Origin: Ramlibacter monticola | Lineage (GTDB): Bacteria > Pseudomonadota > Gammaproteobacteria > Burkholderiales > Burkholderiaceae_C | Assembly: GCF_016722785.1 (NCBI RefSeq) | Contig: NZ_JAEQNE010000002.1 | Span: 868,001 to 932,000, forward strand | Length of the DNA: 64,000 nucleotides | Reading direction: 5' to 3' | Part shown: piece by piece, positions 46,100 through 55,358 of the stretch | Position numbering within the stretch: the first letter of the stretch is position 1 | Layout: each line of letters begins with the position of its first letter | Notes under the pieces: generated by a model | What the model saw: only the letters and a program-made list of their open reading frames with translations | Database searches by the model: none | What the model was told of the DNA's origin: nothing | Program-made: the position numbers and the translations under genes

Positions 46100-46480
46100 T
46101 CAACGGTTGGCGGCGAGCCGCGCCTTGCGCGGGACCAGCAGCAGCAGCATCGCGATCAGCAGCGCCAGTGCGATCAGCGTCCACGCAGCCGGGACGCGTC
46201 CGAAGGCGCCCCCCTGCACGTAGGCGCTGACGATGCGGAACACGCCGAAGGCGGCCGCCGCGACGCCCAGCCACCAGGCCCAGGCTCTCCTGCCGAACAG
46301 GCCGAACAAGAGCAGCAGCGCGATCACGAGCACGATCCACAGCTGCGGCTGGATCAGCCCGTGCACCAGGCCGCGCAGGCTCCCGGTGTGCCGGAAGCGT
46401 TGCACGACGCCGCTGACGGCGAGCAGGCCATAGGCGAACGCGCAGAGCGCGGCGAGGCGAAGTTGGGTCGGACCGGACAC
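46100..46480 (-). CDS. Small four-helix membrane protein
   Basis: A 126-residue protein with four predicted membrane helices (about 8-28, 45-65, 67-87, 100-118) connected by short loops, ending in a basic tail RKARLAANR. It resembles unassigned inner-membrane proteins; no motif is recognisable. It has no close operon partner: asparaginase lies downstream on the same strand with an 82 bp gap and the carrier gene upstream with 186 bp. The 46481-46666 gap shows nothing beyond GC-rich sequence. Confidence 0.65.
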   Translation of the reverse strand: MSGPTQLRLAALCAFAYGLLAVSGVVQRFRHTGSLRGLVHGLIQPQLWIVLVIALLLLFGLFGRRAWAWWLGVAAAAFGVFRIVSAYVQGGAFGRVPAAWTLIALALLIAMLLLLVPRKARLAANR

Positions 46481-46666
46481 TGGAAGGACTGCAAGGAAAA
46501 GGGAATCGGGCTCCCGCTCGTGGCGGAGACTATCGCCGAGGCCGGGGGCGAAGTGAACCCCGGCGCCGCGCGGTGTCGGGCAAAGCCGACACGCGCGGCC
46601 GCCCGTCCGCGCATGCGCACCGCCTGCCGAGTGCGCTCGATGGCGGCGATGGGCTCGGGCGAGCCC

Positions 46667-47641
46667 TCAGCGCCCCGTGTCCAGCAGCGCCACCGCCGCC
46701 GAGAAGGTGAGGAAGGCCGCCGCCGTGGTCAGCAGGATGATGCGCGCGATGCGGCCGGTGTCGGCGCCGAAGCGCTCCGCCAGCAGCGACACGTTGCTGG
46801 CGCTGGGCAGGGCGGCCACCAGCACCATCACCGTCAGGGCGAACGAGTCCAGCGGCAGCCCCGCGGCGCGCGCGGCGAGGCCCACGCCCCACACCAGCAG
46901 CGGATGCACCAGCAGCTTGGCGAGCGCCACCGGCACGAAATCGCGCGCGGCCAGCGGGCCGTGCTCCCCCGCCGCCGCCACAGCCTGCGAGCGCGCCAGC
47001 ACGGCGCCGATGGTGAACAGCGCCACCGGCGAGGCCGCATCGGCCAGCAGGCCGATCGTGTTCATCACCGGCGCGACCGGCTTGCGGCCGATGGCCGACG
47101 CGATGCCGCCCAGCAGGATCGCCCACGGCATCGGGTTGAGCGCCACGCCCTTGAGCGCCTTCTTCGCCGCCTCGGCCGCGCCGTGTTCGTCGGCGCTGTC
47201 CAGCCGCGACAGCGCGATGCACAGCGAACTGGTGATCACCAGGTCGATCAGGATGGTGAGGATCGCCGGGCCGGCCGCGCGCGGACCGAGCAGCGCCACC
47301 AGCAGCGGCACGCCCATGAAGCCCGTGTTCGGGAAGGCGGCCACCAGCGCGCCGAACGAGGCGTCGTTCCAGCGGATGCGCGCGTTCATGCTGAATTTCA
47401 CGGTCGCGGCCACCATGGCCAACGCGCACGCGAGCCACACCGCCAGCCCGGAGGGATCGAGCATCTGCGCGATCGGCGTGCTGGCGCCGAAGCGGTACAG
47501 CATGCAGGGCAGCGCGAAGAACAGCACGAAAGTGTTCAGGCCGGCGATCGCCTCGAAGGGCAGCATCCGGCGGCGGGCGGCGACGTAGCCGGCCAGCACC
47601 AGGGCGAAGAAGGGGAAGGTGACGAGCAGGACGTCGAGCAC
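46667..47641 (-). CDS. AEC (auxin efflux carrier) family transporter
   Basis: A 324-residue integral membrane carrier with ten hydrophobic segments in two five-helix repeats. AEC features include FALPCMLYRFGAS in the first repeat, GFMGVPLLVALLG, and the VALPSASNVSLLAERFG motif in the second. Relatives transport malonate, malate or other organic anions. It starts with ATG at 47641 and is divergent from the rep helicase gene. No ligand can be assigned; given four Bug receptors and DctA in the window, an organic acid is plausible. Confidence 0.9.
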   Translation of the reverse strand: MLDVLLVTFPFFALVLAGYVAARRRMLPFEAIAGLNTFVLFFALPCMLYRFGASTPIAQMLDPSGLAVWLACALAMVAATVKFSMNARIRWNDASFGALVAAFPNTGFMGVPLLVALLGPRAAGPAILTILIDLVITSSLCIALSRLDSADEHGAAEAAKKALKGVALNPMPWAILLGGIASAIGRKPVAPVMNTIGLLADAASPVALFTIGAVLARSQAVAAAGEHGPLAARDFVPVALAKLLVHPLLVWGVGLAARAAGLPLDSFALTVMVLVAALPSASNVSLLAERFGADTGRIARIILLTTAAAFLTFSAAVALLDTGR

Positions 47642-47775
47642 GGCGGGTATTGTCGCGGAGCCGGCCGTCGGGGGCTGTCAAGCCGCTGGCCGCGTGCCGT
47701 GGCAAAGTGCCGGGTCTTCCGGCCGGCGGGCCGCCGCCGCCCGTATCATTCGCGGCTCCCCCGCTGTTCCCCTGC

Positions 47776-49851
47776 ATGTCCGGTCTCAATCTCGCCCAGC
47801 AAGAAGCCGTCAATTACCTGCATGGCCCCTGCCTGGTGCTCGCCGGCGCGGGCTCCGGCAAGACGCGCGTGATCACGCACAAGATCGGCCGCCTGATCCA
47901 GACCGGGCTGGAAGGCCACCGCATCGCGGCCATCACCTTCACCAACAAGGCCGCCGCCGAAATGCGCGAGCGGGCCAAGTCGCTGGTGGGCAAGCCCGCC
48001 AAGGAGCTCCTGATCTGCACCTTCCACGCGCTGGGGGTGCGGCTGATGCGCGAGGACGGCAAGGTGCTGGGGCTCAAGCCGCAGTTCTCGATCCTCGATT
48101 CCGACGACGTCACCGGCATCCTGAAGGACGCCGGCGGCACCACCGACGCCGCCACGGCGCGCCAGTGGCAGTGGGCCATCAGCCTGTGGAAGAACATGGG
48201 CCTGGACGCCGCCCAGGCGCTGGCGCAGGCGAAGGACGAGAACGAGCGCGTCACCGCCACCGTGATGGCGCGCTACGAGGAGCGGCTCGCGGCCTACCAG
48301 AGCGTGGACTTCGACGACCTGATCGGCCTGCCCCTGAAGCTGCTGCGCGACTTCCCGGAAGTGCGCGAGAAGTGGCAGAAGAAGCTGGGCCACGTGCTGG
48401 TCGACGAATACCAGGACACCAACGCCACCCAGTACGAGCTGCTCAAGCTGCTGGTGGGCGAACGCGGCCGCTTCACGGCCGTGGGCGACGACGACCAGTC
48501 CATCTACGGCTGGCGCGGCGCCACGCTGGACAACCTGCGCAAGCTGCCGCAGGACTACCCGACGCTGAAGGTCATCAAGCTGGAGCAGAACTACCGCTCC
48601 ACCAGCGCCATCCTGCGCGCCGCCAACAACGTCATCCAGCCCAACCCGAAGCTGTTCCCGAAGACGCTGTTCTCGGAGCTGGGCGAAGGGGAGCCGGTGC
48701 GCGTGGTCGACTGCGACAACGAGGAGCACGAGGCCGAGCGCGCCGTCGCCCGCATCCAGTCGATCCGCGCCAACGGGCTGGGCAAGGAGTGGAAGGAGTT
48801 CGCGATCCTGTACCGCGCCAACCACCAGGCCCGTGCGCTGGAGAAGGCGCTGCGCAAGGCGCAGGTCCCCTACAAGGTGTCGGGCGGCCAGAGCTTCTTC
48901 GACCGCGCCGAGATCCGCGACCTGTGCGCGTGGCTGCGCCTGTGGGTCAACAACGACGACGACCCGGCCTTCCTGCGCTGCGTGACCACGCCCAAGCGCG
49001 GCATCGGGCACCAGACCCTCGGCTCGCTGGGCGTGTTCGCGAGCCAGTACAAGCTGTCGCTGTTCGAGGCGCTGTTCTCGTCCTCGCTGTCCAGCGTGCT
49101 GAGCGCACGCGCGCTGGGCAGCCTGCAGGAGTTCGGCCGCTACGTGAACGACCTCGAGTACCGGGCCCGGCACACGGTGGGCGCGGAGGACGCGAAGACC
49201 TTCCTGGCCGACTGGCTGAAGGACATCGGCTACGAGAAGCACCTGTACGAGGGCGAGGAGAACGAGAAGGTCGCCGCGGCGCGCTGGACGAACGTGCTGG
49301 AGTTCTGCGACTGGATGGCCAAGCGCTGCGGCGGCGAGATCGACGACACCGCCGGCGTGTCGACCGTCAGCGAGCGCAAGTCGGTGCTGGAGGTGGCGCA
49401 GACCATCGCCCTGCTGTCGACGATCAGCGAGCGCGAGAAGGACCAGAACGTGGTCACGCTGTCCACCCTGCACGCCTCCAAGGGCCTGGAGTGGCCGCAC
49501 GTGGTGCTGGCCGGCTGCGTGGAGGGCATGCTGCCCTTCAAGCCGGAGGACGCCGAGGGCGGCGCGGGCAGCGAGTCGTTCCTGGCCCGGTTGCAGGAAG
49601 AGCGCCGCCTGATGTACGTGGGCATCACGCGCGCGCAGCGCTCGCTGGTCGTGAGCTGGAGCAAGAAGCGCAAGAAGGGTCGGGACATGGTCGCGACCCA
49701 GCCGAGCCGCTTCATCGCCGAAATGGCCCTCGACAAGGCGACCGTGAAGGAGGATCCGCGCGAGAAGCTGAAGGCGCTGCGGGCCGAGTTCGCGAAGAAG
49801 AGCGCGGAGGCGGCCGCTGCCGCCGCCGCGGCAAGCCCGCGCGCGGCATGA
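47776..49851 (+). CDS. rep: Rep/UvrD-family ATP-dependent DNA helicase
   Basis: A 691-residue SF1A helicase. It has the Q-motif NLAQQEAV, Walker A GAGSGKT (24-30), motif Ia TFTNKAAAEMRERA, Walker B VDEYQDTN, motif III GDDDQSIYGWRGA, motif IV NYRS, motif V TLHASKGLEWPHV and motif VI YVGITRAQ. Length close to E. coli Rep (673) and the absence of a long UvrD-like C-terminal tail favour Rep. It restarts or clears replication forks. Start at 47776 is chosen over the upstream Arg/Pro extension. The stop overlaps the next start (ATGA). Confidence 0.93.
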   Translation: MSGLNLAQQEAVNYLHGPCLVLAGAGSGKTRVITHKIGRLIQTGLEGHRIAAITFTNKAAAEMRERAKSLVGKPAKELLICTFHALGVRLMREDGKVLGLKPQFSILDSDDVTGILKDAGGTTDAATARQWQWAISLWKNMGLDAAQALAQAKDENERVTATVMARYEERLAAYQSVDFDDLIGLPLKLLRDFPEVREKWQKKLGHVLVDEYQDTNATQYELLKLLVGERGRFTAVGDDDQSIYGWRGATLDNLRKLPQDYPTLKVIKLEQNYRSTSAILRAANNVIQPNPKLFPKTLFSELGEGEPVRVVDCDNEEHEAERAVARIQSIRANGLGKEWKEFAILYRANHQARALEKALRKAQVPYKVSGGQSFFDRAEIRDLCAWLRLWVNNDDDPAFLRCVTTPKRGIGHQTLGSLGVFASQYKLSLFEALFSSSLSSVLSARALGSLQEFGRYVNDLEYRARHTVGAEDAKTFLADWLKDIGYEKHLYEGEENEKVAAARWTNVLEFCDWMAKRCGGEIDDTAGVSTVSERKSVLEVAQTIALLSTISEREKDQNVVTLSTLHASKGLEWPHVVLAGCVEGMLPFKPEDAEGGAGSESFLARLQEERRLMYVGITRAQRSLVVSWSKKRKKGRDMVATQPSRFIAEMALDKATVKEDPREKLKALRAEFAKKSAEAAAAAAAASPRAA

Positions 49852-50246
49852 AGGCCATCCCCTTCGCGCTTTTGCTGGCGTGCGCCGTGCCGGTGGCGGC
49901 GCAGGGCGAGTGCCCGCATTCCAGCGAAGTCACGGCACGGCACCTGTTCGGGTCGTGGCGTGCCGAGTTCGCGGGCGAGGGCCAGGTCGGCACGCTGCTG
50001 CTGGAAAAGCACGCGCTCTATGCCGGCAGCCTGAGCGGCACCCTCGAACGCAACGGGGAGCGCAGCAAGCTCGCGGGCGACATCGAGGACGGCGAGTTCA
50101 CGCTGGAGGAATCGGCCGACGGCGTGCGCATCGCCGCCGCCTGGCTCGGCGAGGTGGTGGAAGGCTCCTGCGGGCGCGAGATCCGCGGCGAGTGGCGGCG
50201 CGACGGCGCGGCCTCGGGGACCGCATTCATCCTGCGCAAGGAGTAG
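49848..50246 (+). CDS. Small secreted hypothetical protein
   Basis: A 132-residue protein with a clear signal peptide (MKAIPFALLLACAVPVAAQG). The mature part is beta-rich with HLFGSWRAEF, a repeated strand pattern (GTLLLEKHALYAGSLSGTLER, GEFTLEESADG) and two Cys (ECPHS, GSCGRE) that could form a disulfide. It looks like a small lipocalin/avidin-like barrel, but I do not recognise the family. It is translationally coupled to rep and followed 26 bp later by pldA. Confidence 0.7.
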   Translation: MKAIPFALLLACAVPVAAQGECPHSSEVTARHLFGSWRAEFAGEGQVGTLLLEKHALYAGSLSGTLERNGERSKLAGDIEDGEFTLEESADGVRIAAAWLGEVVEGSCGREIRGEWRRDGAASGTAFILRKE

Positions 50247-50272
50247 CCTTCCGGACTGGTTAGCATCGGCGG

Positions 50273-51391
50273 ATGCGCCTCGTCCGGATCGCCTGCCTCC
50301 TCGCCGCCCTGCTCCCCTTCGCCTCCCACGCCCAGGCCGCCGACGCAGCGTGGCAATCGTGCACCGCGATCGCCGACGCGATGCAGCGGCTCGCCTGCTT
50401 CGACGCCTGGGCCCGGAACCAGCGGCCGCCGGCGGAAGCGAGCGCGCCGGCGCCGGTGGCGCAACCGCCCTCCCCCGTCGCCGCGCAGGCCGCGCCCGCG
50501 CCGCGCCGCGGCCTGCGGCTCACCCCATCGGACGGCTGCCGCGACGCCGACTACGCCGAGCTCTCGCGCTTCTGGGAGCTGGAGCCGGGGGCGGACTGCG
50601 GCACCTTCGGCCTGCGCGGCTACCGGCCGCTGAACCTGGACCTGGCCAAGGGGGACAGCGTCAACAGCCAGCCGACCTCGGGCAATCCGGCCAACAACGC
50701 GACCACCTCGCAGGATTTCCGCACGACCGAGACGCGGCTGCAACTGTCGGTGCGCACGAAGATCGCGCAGGGGCTGCTGGTCGGCCGCGCGGACGCGATC
50801 GATTCGCTCTGGTTCGCCTACACGCAGAAGTCGTACTGGCAGCTCTTCACGCCCAGCCTGTCGCGGCCCTTCCGCAGCACCGACCACGAGCCCGAAATGC
50901 TCTACGTGTTCCCGCTGCAGCCCGCCCAGCAGGACCGCTGGCGCCTGCGCTACGGCGGGCTGGGCATCGTGCACCAGTCCAACGGGCAGTCGCTGCCGCT
51001 GTCGCGGAGCTGGAACCGCGTGTACCTCATGGGCGGCGCCGAGAACGACCGCCTGCAGTTGCTGGGGCGCATCTGGCACCGGCTGCCGGAGGACGCGGCA
51101 AGCGACGACAACCCCGGCATCGAGGACTACATCGGCCGCGGTGAGCTGAACGCGATCTGGCACCAGAGCCGCACCAACCTGTTCTCCGCCACGGCGCGGC
51201 ATTCCCTGCGTTCGCCGGGTCGCGGCTCGCTGCGGCTGGAGTGGTTCCGCACGCTGGCCGACGCGGGCGAAGGCGTGCCGGGCGGCCTGCAGCTGCACAC
51301 GCAGATCTTCACCGGCTACGGCGACACCCTGCTCGATTACAACCACAAGCGCACCGTGTTCAGCATCGGGCTCAGCCTCGTGGAGTGGTGA
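50273..51391 (+). CDS. pldA: Outer-membrane phospholipase A
   Basis: A 372-residue PldA/OMPLA with signal peptide (1-22, SHAQA). After a periplasmic, Pro/Ala-rich N-terminal extension of about 60 residues, which E. coli PldA lacks, comes the 12-strand barrel. Catalytic triad spacing is exact: HQSNGQS with His234 and Ser236, and Asn248 in SRSWN. The Ca-dependent dimeric enzyme hydrolyses phospholipids in the outer leaflet. The C-terminal residue is Trp, typical of barrel insertion by BAM. A GC palindrome (51406-51419) separates it from the convergent bestrophin gene. Confidence 0.93.
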   Translation: MRLVRIACLLAALLPFASHAQAADAAWQSCTAIADAMQRLACFDAWARNQRPPAEASAPAPVAQPPSPVAAQAAPAPRRGLRLTPSDGCRDADYAELSRFWELEPGADCGTFGLRGYRPLNLDLAKGDSVNSQPTSGNPANNATTSQDFRTTETRLQLSVRTKIAQGLLVGRADAIDSLWFAYTQKSYWQLFTPSLSRPFRSTDHEPEMLYVFPLQPAQQDRWRLRYGGLGIVHQSNGQSLPLSRSWNRVYLMGGAENDRLQLLGRIWHRLPEDAASDDNPGIEDYIGRGELNAIWHQSRTNLFSATARHSLRSPGRGSLRLEWFRTLADAGEGVPGGLQLHTQIFTGYGDTLLDYNHKRTVFSIGLSLVEW

Positions 51392-51405
51392 CCCTCGGGC
51401 GCCCA

Positions 51406-51419
51406 GCCGCCGCGGCGGC
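51406..51419. terminator. GC palindrome between convergent pldA and bestrophin genes
   Basis: GCCGCCGCGGCGGC is self-complementary and fills most of the 36-bp gap between the two stop codons. It could form a hairpin or cruciform and limit read-through from either side. It lacks a T-run, so it is only a weak terminator candidate. Confidence 0.35.
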
Positions 51420-51427
51420 CACGCCTT

Positions 51428-52366
51428 TCAGGTGAGCTGGCCCCTGACCGGCAGCAGGGGCGGCGGCAGCTCGGTGTCGCCCAGCGACTCGCGCAGGTTG
51501 ACCTCGATCTCGCGGCACAGGGCGTCGAGCGGCAGGTGGTTGTCCGCCAGGCCGAAGGGCTCCTCGATCTCGTCGCCCAGCGCGTCGAGGCCGAAGAAGG
51601 TGTAGGCCACGATCGCCACCACGAAGGGCGTCATGTAGCCGACCGAGTCCACCAGCCCGAAGGGCAGCAGGAAGCAATAGAGCCAGGCGGTGCGGTGCAG
51701 CAGCAGCGTGTACGGGAACGGGATCGGCGTGTTCTTGATGCGCTCGCAGCCTGCCGCCACGCTCGCCAGCGCCGACAGCGTCTGGTCCATGCCGGCCGCC
51801 ACGGGCGGATCGAGCTTGCGTTGCCGCAGCCACAGGCCCAGGTCCTCCCCGGTGCGGCGCAGCAGCCATTCGGTGCCGCAGCGCGCCTCGGCGAAGGCCC
51901 GCGCCTCGTCCTCGGGCAGCAGCCGCCGCATGTCCTCGCGCGCGTCGCCCTCGCGCAGCTGGTGGCGCAGCGCCGAGGCGAAGGCGACGATGCGCAGGAT
52001 GGCCCGCCGGCGCGGATCCGCGGCGTCCCCGGGACCCGCCGGGGCCTCGAAGTGCAGCAGCGTCTGCACCTGCCGCGCGAAGCTGCGCGAACGGTGCATC
52101 AGCTCCCCCCACAGCTTGCGCGCCTCCCAGTAGCGGTCGTAGGCGGCGTTGTTGCGGAAACCGAGGAAGATCGCCAGCGCCAGGCCGATCAGCGAGAACG
52201 GCGCGGTGGTGAGCGTGACCTTCCACTGGTAGACGAGGCCGTGCGTGAGCGTCACCAGCAGGGCGACCGTCGTGCAGGTGACGAGTTCCCACGCGATGCG
52301 CGGCAGCACCGAGCCGCGCAGGATGTAGAACAGCTGGATGCCGCGGGGGCGGTCGCGGACGATCAT
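51428..52366 (-). CDS. Bestrophin-family channel protein
   Basis: A 312-residue membrane protein of the bestrophin/UPF0187 family: RGIQLFYILRGSVLPRIAWEL at the start, FRNNAAYDRYWEARKLWGELM, a neck-type hydrophobic stretch, IPFPYTLLLHRTAWLYCFLLPFGLVDSVGYMTPFVVAIVAYTFFGLDALGDEIEEPFG in pattern, and DALCREIE. Bacterial homologues form pentameric ion channels, mostly cation-selective. The ATG overlaps by 3 bp the stop of a decayed exonuclease III fragment, suggesting it was once downstream in an xth operon. Confidence 0.9.
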   Translation of the reverse strand: MIVRDRPRGIQLFYILRGSVLPRIAWELVTCTTVALLVTLTHGLVYQWKVTLTTAPFSLIGLALAIFLGFRNNAAYDRYWEARKLWGELMHRSRSFARQVQTLLHFEAPAGPGDAADPRRRAILRIVAFASALRHQLREGDAREDMRRLLPEDEARAFAEARCGTEWLLRRTGEDLGLWLRQRKLDPPVAAGMDQTLSALASVAAGCERIKNTPIPFPYTLLLHRTAWLYCFLLPFGLVDSVGYMTPFVVAIVAYTFFGLDALGDEIEEPFGLADNHLPLDALCREIEVNLRESLGDTELPPPLLPVRGQLT

Positions 52367-52503
52367 CCCGGGGCCGGCTCGTACTCCACCGTGATCGGTG
52401 CGTGGTCGGCGCAGCGCTGGTCCCGGTCGATGGCCTCCGGGCGCGCCAGCGGCGCGATGCGCGGCGTGGCCAGGTGGTCGCAGGTCGGTCGGAATCCCCC
52501 CAT
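52363..52503 (-). pseudogene. 3' remnant of an exonuclease III (xth) gene
   Basis: The minus-strand frame ending at 52363 encodes a 45-residue C-terminus with HLATPRIAPLARPEAIDR then CADHAPITVEYE, matching the end of ExoIII/AP-endonuclease proteins, including the catalytic Asp-His of the final motif. No upstream ExoIII sequence is found, and the segment before it (RPTCD) departs from the usual RIDH pattern. An intact xthA is at 56821-57624. Its stop overlaps the bestrophin start, as in a former operon. Confidence 0.7.
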
Positions 52504-52723
52504 TCCATCCAGTTTACCGGGGAGTGCGGTGCGGCCCCATACTGGCCGAAGTGAGAAGTCTCCGGTCCACGGTGACTGAGCGGCGAGGTTCCTGCCCGGG
52601 AAACTATTTGTGCCAGGCCCCCGCTCGCCCGGCGGGAAGTGCACACTGGGTGCCACGCGCCTGCAGCAGCGGCGCCGGCGCCGTGCTCTCCGGCCCCCCA
52701 GCAATGCATCCCCTCGACCTGCC
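52504..52723. other. Intergenic region before the transglutaminase gene
   Basis: Together with the xth remnant this makes a 357-bp stretch without an intact gene between divergent bestrophin and transglutaminase genes. The 220 bp here are GC-rich with no convincing coding sequence. No sigma-70 hexamer pair is distinct, although the transglutaminase promoter must lie here. Confidence 0.5.
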
Positions 52724-53677
52724 ATGATCCGTCTCCAGCTGAAGGTGGACCTCGCTTACGAGATCGCCGACGCGGCGGGCGCCGATTTCATCTTCAATGT
52801 CCATGCGGCCCACACCGCGCACCAGACGGTGGAGAGCGAGAGGCTCGTCCTGAGCCAGCCCGTGGTGCCTGACATCGCCACCGATCCCGCGACCGGAACC
52901 CGCTTCATGCGACTGCATGCGGGTCCCGGCCTGCTGCACCTGAGCTATGCCGCCACCGTGGGCATCACGCATCATCGCGCCGAGCCCGACACGTTGGCTG
53001 AAGTCCCCGTGCGATGGATCCCGCTGGAGGTCCTTCCGTACGTGTATCCCAGCCGCTATTGCCAGTCCGACCGCCTGCTGCGGCTCGCATCGCGCACCTT
53101 CGGCAAGCTCTGGCAAGGCTACAGCCGCATCCTTGCGATCCAGCACTGGGTGCAGGAGCAAGTCACCTTCGTCGCCAACACCAGCAACACCAACACGTCG
53201 GCCGTCGATACGCTGGTCGAACGGGTCGGCGTATGCCGCGACTTCGCCCACCTGATGATCGCGATGTGCCGGGCGTTGAACATCCCGGCGCGCACCGCGA
53301 CGGGCACCGATTACGGAGCGGATCCGGCGCTCGGTCCGCCGGACTACCACGCGTACGTGGAGGTGTACCTCGGGGACCGCTGGTACATCTTCGACGCCTC
53401 GGGGACGGGGATCCCGATGGGCTTCCTGCGCTTCGGCACCGGGAGGGACGCCGCGGATGTCGCGTTCGCCACGATCTTCGGTGACGTCGCCCCGGCGACG
53501 CCCTCCATCAGCGTGCGGGCCCTCGAAGGTCCGGGGCTGGAGCTGCCCCACCATTGCCGCGAGGCGCTGTCGACGGCCGCCGCATCGCCGGGCCCGCTGT
53601 CGGGTTGTGCTTCCTTCGGTGGGCAAGCCGATGCCGCGAAGGGGACGCGGCCGCTTCTCCCCCAGGTGCCCGGCTAG
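52724..53677 (+). CDS. Transglutaminase-like cysteine protease family protein
   Basis: A 317-residue cytoplasmic protein with an N-terminal beta-rich domain (about 1-105) and a papain-like transglutaminase core. The triad is Cys171 (VGVCRDFAHL), His209 (DYHAYVEVY) and Asp224 (YIFDASG). It matches the family of transglutaminase/protease-like proteins often encoded beside circularly permuted ATP-grasp genes, though none is here. It could cleave or modify a peptide or amide. A start at MIRLQLKV is preferred because the upstream 38 residues are Arg/Pro noise. The last 50 residues are Pro/Ser-rich. Confidence 0.87.
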   Translation: MIRLQLKVDLAYEIADAAGADFIFNVHAAHTAHQTVESERLVLSQPVVPDIATDPATGTRFMRLHAGPGLLHLSYAATVGITHHRAEPDTLAEVPVRWIPLEVLPYVYPSRYCQSDRLLRLASRTFGKLWQGYSRILAIQHWVQEQVTFVANTSNTNTSAVDTLVERVGVCRDFAHLMIAMCRALNIPARTATGTDYGADPALGPPDYHAYVEVYLGDRWYIFDASGTGIPMGFLRFGTGRDAADVAFATIFGDVAPATPSISVRALEGPGLELPHHCREALSTAAASPGPLSGCASFGGQADAAKGTRPLLPQVPG

Positions 53678-53915
53678 CTGCGGCACCACCCTGTTCGACG
53701 CACCGCGTCGCCTTTCACGCCCCTGATCCCGCACATCACGGCTGAGCCAGGTGAATGCCTCCCGACCGGTGGCTGTCGTTCCCGCCCGGCTTGTAGGCCG
53801 GCACCCCGCGACGTCCGCGTGGGGGCACAAAGCTTCTTCGCGAGAGCGTGCAAGTACCCGTAACGCGTGGATATGGTTTATGGTGCAGTGCAGCAAAGCG
53901 AAGCGAAGGACCGTG

Positions 53916-55082
53916 ATGTACATCTCCCTGGATGAAATGAAGAGGGCCTCCGAGCTCACCCGTGAAGGGAGGCTGCTGGAAGCCACCCGCATCATCCGGC
54001 AGGCCTTGGGAGAGACGTCGGCGACGCAGCCGGCAAGCCCCGGCGCGGCGGAGGTCGCTCTCCCGCCGGGGCAACACGCCTCGGGGGACAGCGACATCTC
54101 GGACGTGGAGTTCCGGGAGTTGCCCCCGAGCGCGCACGAGGTGGCGCCTCTCCTCCTGCCCCAACGCGAAGCGGCACGGGCGCAGCCGGATCGCTTCAGG
54201 CCGGCCAGCTTCGAGGCGCACCGCTTCGCCTCGAACGGCCGGACCCATGCGTACCGGCTCTACGTGCCGCCGAGGAGCGACGACAGGCTGCTGCCCGTGA
54301 TCGTCATGCTGCACGGGTGCACGCAGGACGCCGCCGATTTCGCCGCCGGCACGGCGATGAACGAGCTGGCGGCCCAGCGCGGATGCATCGTCGTCTACCC
54401 CGAGCAGCTGGCGCGGTCGAACAGCATGCGGTGCTGGAACTGGTTCGACCCGTCGCACCAGCACCGCGGGCGCGGCGAGCCCGCGATGATCGCCGCGCTC
54501 GCGGCGGACGTGGTGCAGCGATGCGAAGGCGATCCTTCGCGGGTGTACGTGGCCGGCTTGTCGGCCGGCGGCGCCATGGCGGCCCTCGTGGCGCAGCTCT
54601 ATCCGGACGTGTTCGCAGCCGTGGGGGTGCACTCGGGCGTGCCCGCGGGCGCCGCGACGGACGTCCCCTCCGCCCATGTCGCGATGCGCAGGCCCGCGCG
54701 CAAGCCGGGTGCCGGCGCGACCTCGCTCGCGGTCGTCCCGACGATCGTGTTCCACGGCGACTCGGACCGCACCGTGCATCCCGACAACGGCTGCCAGCTC
54801 ATCGCCGAGGCGGTTGCGCGCGCAACCGTCTCGGACATCGAGCTGCAACCGCAGGAGCAGTGCCTGACGCTGGCCGGCCGCACCGTGAAACGCACCATCT
54901 ACCACGACCCGCTGCAGGTGCCTCGACTCGAGCACTGGGAGATCGCCGACGGAACGCATGCCTGGTCGGGAGGCAGTGCGGACGGGTCGTACACCGACCC
55001 TTCGGGGCCGAGCGCATCGGCCGCCATGATCGACTTCTTCCTCGCGCAGCAACTGGCACCGGACGCGGTGCGCTCGACCTGA
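53916..55082 (+). CDS. PHB-depolymerase-family esterase
   Basis: A 388-residue alpha/beta hydrolase of the poly(3-hydroxybutyrate) depolymerase/LpqC esterase family. The N-terminal helix KRASELTREGRLLEATRIIRQAL is typical of Burkholderiales and rhizobial members and lacks a signal sequence, so a cytoplasmic location is likely. Motifs are MLHGCTQDAADF, nucleophile Ser216 in GLSAGG, acid Asp284 in HGDSD, and a late THAWSGG His. The ATG at 53916 follows GAAGGACC; longer frames (from 53880 or 53751) have no ribosome site. The 238-bp gap before it holds no gene. It may hydrolyse short-chain esters or granule-derived oligomers. Confidence 0.87.
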   Translation: MYISLDEMKRASELTREGRLLEATRIIRQALGETSATQPASPGAAEVALPPGQHASGDSDISDVEFRELPPSAHEVAPLLLPQREAARAQPDRFRPASFEAHRFASNGRTHAYRLYVPPRSDDRLLPVIVMLHGCTQDAADFAAGTAMNELAAQRGCIVVYPEQLARSNSMRCWNWFDPSHQHRGRGEPAMIAALAADVVQRCEGDPSRVYVAGLSAGGAMAALVAQLYPDVFAAVGVHSGVPAGAATDVPSAHVAMRRPARKPGAGATSLAVVPTIVFHGDSDRTVHPDNGCQLIAEAVARATVSDIELQPQEQCLTLAGRTVKRTIYHDPLQVPRLEHWEIADGTHAWSGGSADGSYTDPSGPSASAAMIDFFLAQQLAPDAVRST

Positions 55083-55137
55083 GGCCGCCGACCGGCGCAG
55101 GATTGCACAGGCGCGATCGGCCCGCACGCGGCCGTGC

Positions 55138-55302
55138 CTATTGCCTCGGGTCGCGATTGCGGAAAAGCGGCCGAAGCGCCACGAAGACCGCCGCGGCGCC
55201 GATGGCGGCGCCGGCCTCGGCGCGCCAGAGCTCGCCGACGGCAAAGGCAATGGACGCGAGCACGAGCGCGGCGCACAGGTGGGTTTCCCAAGGGCGGGGC
55301 AT
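55138..55302 (-). CDS. Possible small two-helix membrane protein
   Basis: A 54-residue frame with two hydrophobic segments (about 9-22 and 31-43) and a basic end (FRNRDPRQ). The frame continues upstream, but only the part after MPRPWE looks protein-like. The ribosome site is weak (GCAGG directly at the start). It is kept because the hydrophobic pattern is clean and it fills the gap between the esterase and the kinase; no homologue is recognised. Confidence 0.4.
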   Translation of the reverse strand: MPRPWETHLCAALVLASIAFAVGELWRAEAGAAIGAAAVFVALRPLFRNRDPRQ

Positions 55303-55358
55303 CCTGCATGGTACCGCCGGGAAAGCACCCGACCGGTCGGCCTCCAGGAGGAGCCGGC

